From: Desulfobacter vibrioformis DSM 8776
GTDB lineage: Bacteria; Desulfobacterota; Desulfobacteria; Desulfobacterales; Desulfobacteraceae
Length of the DNA stretch: 64,000 nucleotides
Direction of reading: 5' to 3'
Assembly (NCBI RefSeq): GCF_000745975.1
Contig: NZ_KN050796.1
Span: forward strand, 120,635 to 184,634
The position numbers were made by a program, and so were the translations under genes. This document shows, piece by piece, positions 44,701-51,373 of the stretch. The notes beneath the pieces are model-generated. The model had not been told where the DNA came from, ran no database searches, and worked only from the letters and a program-made list of their open reading frames with translations. Position 1 is the stretch's first letter. Each line of letters opens with the position of its first letter.

Positions 44701-46103
44701 TAGCCCAACGCCTGCCGGCTTATATGATCCCCACCCACATTCAGATCGCGGACGCCTTGCCGTTAACCGATAATGGCAAGCTTGACAGAAAGACTTTATC
44801 AACATGGCGCCTAAAGATGATACAGGAGCGCACCGCCGGCGGGGACAGGGCCCAAGAAATGGATGAACTGGAAACGCAACTTTCGCAGTTATGGATCTCA
44901 GCATTGGGAATTACAAATCTGGGCAGGTCACAGAACGTATATGACCTGGGGGCAGATTCACTGGTTATCGCCCATGTGGCAAGTAAAGTTAAAGAGTTGT
45001 TAAACGAATCTCCTTCATTTACAGCGGATATTTCTTTTGACAATTTAATCAGGCATATGCTCAATTATCCGACCATTGAGGCTTTGGCCCAGGTAATCAG
45101 ATCACATCAGTCCGATAAGGGTGCCGCCACTAGGGTTGTTGACAAGAAATCGTCTGAAGGCCCCCGGAGTATCGGTGTTTTTACCAATTTTGGCGGCGGA
45201 GACACCGGGCCTCTCAGGGTTATATTTCATGCAGGGCTTGGAACGTTAAACTCCTATATGCTGCTGCTGGATCACCTTGATAGACAACAGTTAGGCCCTG
45301 TAATCGGGGTTTCGATCAAGGATACGGACAAATATTGCGAACTTGATCCCGGCGAAGCTGTCGAACATATCGCCGAGGACTACGCCCAATATCTGGCTGA
45401 AACAGGTCATAGACAGGTACAGCTCATCGGACATTGTTTGGGGGGATTTACAGCCATTGAGGTCGCTCGGCGCCTCCTGGAAAAAGGCATTGATGTCCTG
45501 GACCTGGCCCTGATTGACAGCTTACCTGTCCCTGTCCGCGTGGACGACGACTGGATTTTGGAAATTATTTTTGTTTTTGCCCTGGGGATATCCTTGCAAG
45601 AGTGTGGATTTGGAGACCTAAATCCTGTGGATCTGAAAACGGCCATTACAACTATAATAAACAGCAATCCCGAAAAAATCCCCCAAGGATCTGTTTTTTC
45701 CATTGGAGGGAACCCGGTTCTGGACAGGGTGCGCCGTATGTTTCAAAAACTTAACACCATCGAGTTAAGGCAGCGGTTTACCGCTTACGGGAAGGCCATG
45801 CAAAATGTTCATGGCGAAGATATGCCCGTGGAAATGCTGGAAGGGCTGTACAAAGCCTATAATCAGGCCTTTAAAGCAGCTCAATTCACGCCTGAACCAT
45901 ATATGGGAGATGCCCGGTTTTTTCTGGCCGAGGTTACTTTCGGGTTTTTACCAAGCACCCATGGCGCAGCGATTGATTTTTGGAGGGATATTGTTCTGGG
46001 TGATCTCAAGGTTACCGAAATTACAGGAGATCACAATACAAGTGTAGAAAAAGAACCTCATATAACCGATCTTTCCAAATTGATCGCGCAACCTCTGATA
46101 TAA
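41724..46103 (+). CDS. NRPS: docking domain-Cy-A(Cys)-PCP-thioesterase
   Basis: About 1459 residues. The N-terminal about 60 residues match TubC-type docking domains (LRSQGISLSKKDDTLRYKAP). A heterocyclisation domain follows, with motif E211-x4-D216-x2-S219 where the first Asp is replaced by Glu. The A domain (TSGSTG near 680) has residues D-L-Y-N-L-S-L-I-W at the specificity positions, again cysteine, with no insert. Then come a PCP (Ser1079) and a type I thioesterase whose nucleophile motif is GHCLGG (Cys1238, not Ser) with a later His in GDHNTS. It adds and cyclises the third cysteine and releases the product. ATG at 41724 is preferred to 41703 because AAGGAAAAGG lies just upstream. Confidence 0.94.
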   Translation: MLENKSMQAESITELITRLRSQGISLSKKDDTLRYKAPQGTLKDSDLQSLKLHKTDILEFLRAESEPVSVVPDPDSRFAPFSLTDVQVAYLLGRSDAFEYGGVACHIYLEINYRELAHKSVEAVWNQLIDRHDMLRATIHRDGQQQIMEKAPWLTVDYVDVSGFDEQNLADRLQEIREEMSHKVYDTETWPLFDIRLIKTPQQHVLHFSMEFLIADGASVRLLLSEFESLYFNKVPQLPDLQLTFRDYVITEKNIKNSPAYLKDKQYWLDRIDQLPPAPDLPLKNIKISEELIRFRRLLFKLEGQTWDNLKKQARKQGITPTALVMTAYAAVLERWSKNKFFSLNLTVLNRQALHEQVYDIVGDFTSVTILAVDFRDDKSFKEQARALNAQLFSDLDHRLFSGVEVLREITRRKGREAALMPIVLTSAIGLIDDRESHKLQGDINRHSITQTPQVFIDCQASDTNDGIQINWDVRKGVFPGQMVDDMFQAFETLIQSLINDHQIWESGATCPLPRHQLEERPQAENIKAPLSDKLLHYQITERMKHNGSAPAIIDNQGETTYEEMAKRASAIARELKRSGCKPQERVAIVMDKCAAQVSAVLGILFAEGVYVPIDISQPEIRRASIMEQANIRFVLTRSDLKLQWPEHIHAIEVDKLAPSDKTTLHATGDPDLPAYIIYTSGSTGAPKGVVISHRAVLNTIEDINKRFQVTENDKILGLAQLGFDLSIYDIFGLLSVGGVLVLPDSDRMTDPSHWAQLMADHGITLWNSVPALMQMLVSYLNSEKNCQLPNFRKALLSGDWIPINLPDQLRNRVPSVQIVSLGGATEASIWSIFHEYKGLKPEWKSIPYGRPLANQGVRVLDSGMRDCPVWVAGELYITGKGLALGYFGNQEFTDTSFFDHPKDGQRLYRTGDLGRYIPGGEIEFLGRKDNQVKIKGHRIELGEIEAALQKHPAVAVAGVVVDGCGDDRALLGVVETVQQKENVSVSELVNFIAQRLPAYMIPTHIQIADALPLTDNGKLDRKTLSTWRLKMIQERTAGGDRAQEMDELETQLSQLWISALGITNLGRSQNVYDLGADSLVIAHVASKVKELLNESPSFTADISFDNLIRHMLNYPTIEALAQVIRSHQSDKGAATRVVDKKSSEGPRSIGVFTNFGGGDTGPLRVIFHAGLGTLNSYMLLLDHLDRQQLGPVIGVSIKDTDKYCELDPGEAVEHIAEDYAQYLAETGHRQVQLIGHCLGGFTAIEVARRLLEKGIDVLDLALIDSLPVPVRVDDDWILEIIFVFALGISLQECGFGDLNPVDLKTAITTIINSNPEKIPQGSVFSIGGNPVLDRVRRMFQKLNTIELRQRFTAYGKAMQNVHGEDMPVEMLEGLYKAYNQAFKAAQFTPEPYMGDARFFLAEVTFGFLPSTHGAAIDFWRDIVLGDLKVTEITGDHNTSVEKEPHITDLSKLIAQPLI

Positions 46104-46190
46104 CAGCCACGGGCCGGCCTGACATATCTTCTGCCAGGAACAGTCCACAACGACGTTTGAAAGTATTTCAGTAACTTATTTGAACTTTCT
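46102..46190 (+). repeat. Cluster intergenic repeat, copy 1
   Basis: Contains TGACATATCTTCTGCCAGG and, further on, AAGTATTTCAGTAACTTATTTGAA. It aligns over about 70-90 bases with copies at 47806-47895 and 51271-51355. It lies between the second NRPS and the radical SAM gene. Confidence 0.75.
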
Positions 46191-46310
46191 TACAAAGAAA
46201 ACATAAGGCCTGAATTATCCTCGGATTCCCGCGGCTATGCCAGCAAGACTCACTATCTTTTAACATCTATCTGGATTTAAGACCTAATTAAATACAGGAG
46301 TTAAAAAACT

Positions 46311-47780
46311 ATGGTATATGAAATAGATTGTTTACTTTTAGGGTACTCAGGTCTGCATAAAGCATCATGCAAGGAATATCAGATTTTAGCTAACAATCAT
46401 CCTGAAATAAAAAAAGTACAAACATCCTTAAATTCGGCCATCACCTATTTAGGGACCGCATTGGACAAAAAAGGATTAACCTTTGATTTTGTAAATTCCA
46501 TTGAAAATGATTTAGAACTTATAATAGAAAAAGTAAAATCACAAAAATATTTCACAATAGGAATTTCTACGACAATATGCCAGAGTATTCCCCATTTGAA
46601 AAATTTCGTTAAGCTTTTAAAAAGGATAAATAAAGATATTAAAATCATAATAGGCGGGGCTCTGATTGTATCTACCATCCGGGATTTGTTAAAGGATGGC
46701 CAGGATGTATTTAACGAAACTTTAAGGGATTTGTACGCAGATTATATCGTAGATAGCATATATGGTGAAGATAGACTAGCATCCTTAGTATATAACCTTA
46801 AAAACAATATCCCGGAAGCATCTATACCTAATTTATACATTCGGGAAAAGGACCAGTTCAGATGTGATTTAAAAGTAGCAGATGATTATAAACTGGAAGA
46901 GAATAAAGTAAATTGGAAATTATTTAAAGGAAGAACAGGAGGAACTGTTGTTATTCGCACTTCTCTATCCTGTTGTTTCAGATGTTCATTTTGTAGTTTT
47001 CCGGTTATGGCGGGAAAGTTTCAAGCTGGGGATTTGGAACATATCGAACGTGAACTTAACGAGATTGAAAGTCTTGGAGAAGTTAACTTGGTGCACTTTA
47101 TAGATGATACTTTGAATGTTCCTATTTCACGATTTAAAAAAATGCTGAGAATGTTTATTAAAAACCGATATACTTTCAAATGGCATTGTTTTCTAAGATG
47201 CCAAAATCTGGATGAAGAAGCAGTTCAGTTGATGTCAAAAAGCGGTTGCATAGGGGTCTTATTAGGTCTTGAGTCAGGGAGTGATCATGTTCTTAAAGTA
47301 ATGAATAAGGGCACAAAGATCAAAAATTTAACAAGGGGAATACTTTTATTAAAAAAATACAATATCACAATTATTGCCTCTTTTTTCGTGGGATTTCCAG
47401 GAGAAACCGTTAGGTCCGTAAACGACACGTATAGATTTATTAAAGAGATCGACGTTGATTTTTATTATATTGGCCTATGGTTCTATGATCCCTATACCCC
47501 TATTGCTAAAAGAAAAAATGAATTTGATTTAAAAGGCATATTTTTTGATTGGAGCCATTCAAGCATGGATTCTGAAATCGCTAACAAATTGCTTATTCAG
47601 ATAAAAACATTGATAAAAAGCTCTACCTTGCTCGAAAGCATAAATAACGCTTTTTTATTTCAAATGTTAAACAGTTATATCGATGTGCCTGCTCTTAGAT
47701 ATTGCCTTGACAGCGACAGAAATATTGAAGTCTCAATTCCCCGAGAGCGAATACAGGAATTCGGGCCTAAAATAAGATAA
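46311..47780 (+). CDS. B12-binding-type radical SAM protein, PhpK-like
   Basis: 489 residues. An N-terminal part (DCLLLGYSGLHK, then YLGTALDKKGL and IIIGGALIV) resembles the cobalamin-binding-like domain of PhpK-family radical SAM proteins. The radical SAM core has the cluster motif C-x3-C-x2-C within SCCFRCSFC, followed by a TIM-barrel with LLGLESGSD and FFVGFPGET. PhpK itself methylates phosphorus, but relatives occur in other biosynthetic clusters and may methylate carbon. No phosphonate genes are nearby, so C-methylation of the thiazoline/polyketide product is one hypothesis. The gene is clearly more A+T-rich than its neighbours, suggesting separate acquisition. AGGAG lies before the ATG. 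Confidence 0.8.
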   Translation: MVYEIDCLLLGYSGLHKASCKEYQILANNHPEIKKVQTSLNSAITYLGTALDKKGLTFDFVNSIENDLELIIEKVKSQKYFTIGISTTICQSIPHLKNFVKLLKRINKDIKIIIGGALIVSTIRDLLKDGQDVFNETLRDLYADYIVDSIYGEDRLASLVYNLKNNIPEASIPNLYIREKDQFRCDLKVADDYKLEENKVNWKLFKGRTGGTVVIRTSLSCCFRCSFCSFPVMAGKFQAGDLEHIERELNEIESLGEVNLVHFIDDTLNVPISRFKKMLRMFIKNRYTFKWHCFLRCQNLDEEAVQLMSKSGCIGVLLGLESGSDHVLKVMNKGTKIKNLTRGILLLKKYNITIIASFFVGFPGETVRSVNDTYRFIKEIDVDFYYIGLWFYDPYTPIAKRKNEFDLKGIFFDWSHSSMDSEIANKLLIQIKTLIKSSTLLESINNAFLFQMLNSYIDVPALRYCLDSDRNIEVSIPRERIQEFGPKIR

Positions 47781-47805
47781 ACGCCAACCTTGCATAAAAT
47801 TTTTT

Positions 47806-47895
47806 ATAACGGCCCATGGGCTGACTGACATATCAGCTGCCAGGCACAGCCCACAACGAAACAAGAAAGTAATTCAGCAACTTATTGGAATTTTT
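47806..47895 (+). repeat. Cluster intergenic repeat, copy 2
   Basis: Contains ATAACGGCCCATGGGC, TGACATATCAGCTGCCAGG and AAGTAATTCAGCAACTTATTGG. It can form a hairpin using GGGCT and AGCCC. It is the clearest partner of copy 1 and lies between the radical SAM and reductase-methyltransferase genes. Confidence 0.75.
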
Positions 47896-47988
47896 ATATA
47901 AAAATATCAAAAGACCTTAAAACGAAATAATTGAAAAGGGTCAAGTTTTAAAGAATATGTTACTTGATTAACAGGTGAATTTTCCCCA

Positions 47989-50187
47989 ATGAACAAAGCA
48001 AAAAAAAAATTAAAAATAATTGTTTGCGGTACGCGTTTTGGGCAATTTTATACAGAGGCTATTAAACAGTCCGGCGAATTTGAGTTCGCTGGAATTCTCT
48101 CCCAGGGCAGTGCTAAATCCCAAAAGTTAGCCCAGGCTCATGGTGTGAAAATATACACCGACCCGGCGCAACTTCCCCCGGATATTGATTTAGCTTGCGT
48201 GGTGATCCGCACAGGCGTTTTGGGCGGTGATGGTACCCAGATAGCAATAAGGCTAATGGAAAAAGGAATCCACGTGCTTCTAGAGCAGCCTGTCCATCAG
48301 AAAGATTTGGCCCTTTGCTATAAAACTGCCAGGCAGAATAAAGTCTTTTTTGTTCTGGGTGATCTTTATGTGGAACTTCCCTCGGTTAAAACGTTTATCA
48401 CGCTGTCACAGGGAGTGATTAAACACCAATTCCCCCTTTATATGAACATAGATTTATCAACCCTGGTGTCGTTTCCACTAGTCCATATTCTGGCAAAAGC
48501 GCTCCCCACTCTTAGGCCTTGGAAGGTTGAGCAGACCATAAAAGGGGACATCCCCTTTCAAGTCATCAGTATGACCATTGGAAAAATTCCTGTGGTTATC
48601 AGAGCCCACAACCAGGTAGACACCCGGATATCTGACAGCTATCTGCACCTGATGCACCGTATTTCCTTAGGGGTGGGCGGAGGCTGTCTCTCTTTGGTCG
48701 ATACCCACGGTCCGGTTATCTGGCAGCCACGGATGATTTTTCCTGATCATGACGACTTTATTCTCGAAGAATTAAGTGAACGTCCGTCCGTTGAAATGCT
48801 TGATGAAAGCACACGAATTATCGGTCCGCCCCAATACCCCACGTATCAGGAGGTGCTTACCCGCATTTGGCCCGGGGCTATTGTAAAGGATATCAAAAGA
48901 TTGGCGGGTCTTGCTTGTGGAATTACACCTGAAAGCCAGATGGCTCAATTCGGGCAACAAGAGATGCTTTGTTCCCAGCTCTGGAGAGAAATCAGCAACG
49001 CGTTAGGATATCCGAACAGTTATGAAAACCCTGACAGAGAGTATTTGCCCGCAGCAGCCGTGGTTGGCTTCTACTTTCAGCAGATAGGCATGGCTGAAAC
49101 ATACAATCAACTTTCAAAAGAGGAGATTGACGCCTGTATCAGCCAACTGGATCAGGCCTGCCTTTGGGCAATGCTTTTTCAGTTCCAGAAAAACGGTGTT
49201 TTGGGGGACCCCGAAAAATGTTATGCCGAAGAGGCGTTGATTTCAGCGCTCCCTGTGATCTCCAGGCATTATTACGTTATTCGCCGTTGGCTCAAGGTCC
49301 TTACGGATCGGGGGTATCTTGTATCGGAAAAGAATGGATTCAGGTCTGCCGGAAAAACGATTACCCAGGAGAAGCTCGACCGGCAATGGCAGAAAGTCAG
49401 GGCCTTGTGGGACCACAGGTTGGGCTCTCCGCTGGTATCGCTTTATTTTCAACAAAATGTTCAGGCGCTTCCAGCCTTGATGTCCGGTGAGCAACAGGCT
49501 GTTTTAATCTTGTTCCCTGAAGGGAGCACTGATGTGGCCAATGCACTATACCGAGAGACTTTAATTGCCTGGTATCTAAACCGGCAAGTGGCCGCAGAAG
49601 TGGAAAAAATTGTACTAAACACAAGCGGGAAACTGCGTATTCTGGAAGTCGGTGCGGGAACCGGGGCTACATCAGATGTGGTGATTGATAGAATAAAAAG
49701 TGCACAACTTTCCGGCAGAATCGACAATTACCTGTATACGGACATATCCCCCAATTTTTTGGGTGCGGCCAAAGTACGTTACCAAGATGAGCCGTGGGTG
49801 ACGCTGCAGGTGATTGACTTGGAAAAAGACTTTCAGGCGCAAGGACAAGAAAAAGAAACCAAGGACATCATTATTGCCGCCGGGGTCTTAAACAATGTTA
49901 ACGATATTGTTCGGGTCCTAGAAAACTTGAAAGCGCTGCTGGCCCCTGGGGGAATAATGCTCCTTACCGAAGTGGACGGCGAATCCGTTGAGATATTGAT
50001 TTCCCAGATTTTCATGATGGACGCGGCCAACGATGCCCGTAAAGAAAGCGACACAACCTTTATGAATCACGGACAGTGGCAAAAGGCCTTTGCCCAGGTA
50101 AATCTCAAACTGCTGAAAATGATTCCAGGCAATGATCATAAATTATCTCATTTAGGGCAAAAGCTGTTTATGCTCACTAAAGGATAA
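47989..50187 (+). CDS. Thiazolinyl imide reductase fused to a SAM methyltransferase
   Basis: 732 residues. Residues 1 to about 360 match the PchG/Irp3 (YbtU) family in length and pattern: Rossmann start IIVCGTRFGQFYTEAI, ACVVIRTG, the segment VLLEQPVHQKD, then a C-terminal substrate domain. Residues about 380-732 form a methyltransferase with helical leader and intact SAM loop (ILEVGAGTGATS near 551), paralogous to the protein at 40548. PchG and Irp3 reduce a carrier-bound thiazoline to thiazolidine. In pyochelin the N-methylation that follows is done by a domain inside PchF. Here both steps appear joined in one polypeptide, an arrangement I do not know from characterised pathways. Only a weak AGGTGA precedes the ATG. 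Confidence 0.88.
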   Translation: MNKAKKKLKIIVCGTRFGQFYTEAIKQSGEFEFAGILSQGSAKSQKLAQAHGVKIYTDPAQLPPDIDLACVVIRTGVLGGDGTQIAIRLMEKGIHVLLEQPVHQKDLALCYKTARQNKVFFVLGDLYVELPSVKTFITLSQGVIKHQFPLYMNIDLSTLVSFPLVHILAKALPTLRPWKVEQTIKGDIPFQVISMTIGKIPVVIRAHNQVDTRISDSYLHLMHRISLGVGGGCLSLVDTHGPVIWQPRMIFPDHDDFILEELSERPSVEMLDESTRIIGPPQYPTYQEVLTRIWPGAIVKDIKRLAGLACGITPESQMAQFGQQEMLCSQLWREISNALGYPNSYENPDREYLPAAAVVGFYFQQIGMAETYNQLSKEEIDACISQLDQACLWAMLFQFQKNGVLGDPEKCYAEEALISALPVISRHYYVIRRWLKVLTDRGYLVSEKNGFRSAGKTITQEKLDRQWQKVRALWDHRLGSPLVSLYFQQNVQALPALMSGEQQAVLILFPEGSTDVANALYRETLIAWYLNRQVAAEVEKIVLNTSGKLRILEVGAGTGATSDVVIDRIKSAQLSGRIDNYLYTDISPNFLGAAKVRYQDEPWVTLQVIDLEKDFQAQGQEKETKDIIIAAGVLNNVNDIVRVLENLKALLAPGGIMLLTEVDGESVEILISQIFMMDAANDARKESDTTFMNHGQWQKAFAQVNLKLLKMIPGNDHKLSHLGQKLFMLTKG

Positions 50188-50203
50188 TTCACCGGAGACA
50201 GAA

Positions 50204-50941
50204 ATGTTTAAATGCTGCCAAATTATCTGCAGGGTTAAAAATATAAAAGAAGTTGTTGGAGATCTAGAAAAAGCCGGTTTTTCTGTGCAATGGGGAAGTG
50301 TACCACAAAAAGCTAAAAATGCCTTTTTGTGGTTTGAACATGGACCATTCATTGAATTTTTCAGTATATCTCCACGCTGGGCATATCTTAGTGTGCCAAT
50401 TGGCCTGTTTTACGGAAAGGCGGCAGGAAAGCGCTTGGCCTACTGGGCCCGTCATCCAGAAGGTTGGTGTGATATCGCTTTGGAACCAAAAAAAGAAAAG
50501 AGAGGGGATAATCCAGATCAATGTGTTGCCATTCAAAATGATTTAGAATCGATAAAAGCAGCTGTTACCCGGGCAGGCATTCCAACATCTCGCATCATCC
50601 AAGGCCAAAGAACTCGTCCTGACGGGTTAAAAGTTAAATTTAGCTTTATGGCCACTGAACCCATTGGTTTGCCGTTCCTTGCTTCACCATATGACCCGCC
50701 ACAACATCCCGAAAAAATAGAGCATCCCAACGGGGCCACAGGGATTGAATGGGTTAAAGTGGCTGTTGAGGAAACTCACTACGATCAATTTATTACCCTT
50801 ACCCAAAAAGATAAATGGATCAAACCCGAGTTGGCGTCACAAACCAGGGTGCTGGAAGTCGGCTTGTCCGGTATAAAAAGCGAACTTGATGCCAAATACC
50901 TACATGGCGCAGTCTTTGCCGTGGGATCTGATAATAAGTAG
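50204..50941 (+). CDS. Glyoxalase/VOC-fold protein
   Basis: 245 residues. The N-terminus (QIICRVKNIKEVVGDLEKAGF) and a second similar beta-alpha-beta unit near 160-240 indicate a VOC-superfamily, Glyoxalase_3-like protein, cytoplasmic and without signal peptide. Such proteins in natural-product clusters serve as isomerases, tailoring enzymes or drug-binding immunity proteins; none can be chosen here. It lies 16 bases after the reductase-methyltransferase gene with GGAG before its ATG, so it shares that transcript. A hairpin follows. Confidence 0.65.
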   Translation: MFKCCQIICRVKNIKEVVGDLEKAGFSVQWGSVPQKAKNAFLWFEHGPFIEFFSISPRWAYLSVPIGLFYGKAAGKRLAYWARHPEGWCDIALEPKKEKRGDNPDQCVAIQNDLESIKAAVTRAGIPTSRIIQGQRTRPDGLKVKFSFMATEPIGLPFLASPYDPPQHPEKIEHPNGATGIEWVKVAVEETHYDQFITLTQKDKWIKPELASQTRVLEVGLSGIKSELDAKYLHGAVFAVGSDNK

Positions 50942-50953
50942 GTTGTGTCCTGC

Positions 50954-50983
50954 ATAATCTGCGTGAAGGCTGCAGATTTTATA
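50954..50983 (+). terminator. Probable terminator after the glyoxalase-like gene
   Basis: AATCTGC (50956-50962) and GCAGATT (50972-50978) form a 7-base stem with a 9-base loop, followed by a short TT-TAT run. Confidence 0.5.
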
Positions 50984-51250
50984 ACGGCCATGGGCCGACC
51001 TGGTCCATCCCTTCGATTCAGATTTTAAATATATTATAATTTCAGGTTGTTACGTCTACGAAAATTTCGTTGTGGCCCTACGTTGGTTAATCAAGAGATA
51101 CAATCCGGCGACACGTTTGTTTTATAAGCAAAAAATTTCTGCGCCCCCCAAATAAAACCCAAAACAGGTGTTTGTTCCAAGTTTTCAAAAAGGTGGGATA
51201 GTCTATCCCCAGGCTTGCCACACAACGAATAGTGAAAGGTCTGAATGACT
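50981..51250 (+). repeat. Cluster intergenic repeat, copy apparently split by about 200 bases
   Basis: 50981-51005 matches the left part of copy 2 (ATAACGGCCATGGGCCGACC), while 51195-51250 matches its right part (TATCCCCAGG, then CACACAACGAATAGTGAAAG). The roughly 190-200 bases between them are unrelated and look like an inserted or decayed segment with no recognised gene. Confidence 0.45.
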
Positions 51251-51270
51251 TAACCCGTCTTTCATATAAA

Positions 51271-51355
51271 AACAGATAGGGCTGACTTGACATATCTTCT
51301 GACCGGCATAATCAGCAATAAATTAATAAAGTATTTCAATCATTTAGTTTAACTT
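51271..51355 (+). repeat. Cluster intergenic repeat, copy 3
   Basis: Contains GGGCTGACTTGACATATCTTCTG and AAGTATTTCAATCATTTAG, matching copies 1 and 2. It ends 18 bases before the TonB-receptor start codon. TTGACA within it could also act as a -35 element with TAATCA 16 bases later. Confidence 0.7.
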
Positions 51356-51373
51356 TTTTGAGGAGAAAAATTT

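Noticed and set aside
46311..47780. Evidence for a phosphonate product because the radical SAM protein is PhpK-like
   Set aside because: No phosphoenolpyruvate mutase or other C-P bond genes are present in the window.
51087..51293. 68-codon minus-strand frame between the glyoxalase-like and receptor genes
   Set aside because: No family recognised and it overlaps repeat copies; it might be a scrap of a mobile element but cannot be supported.
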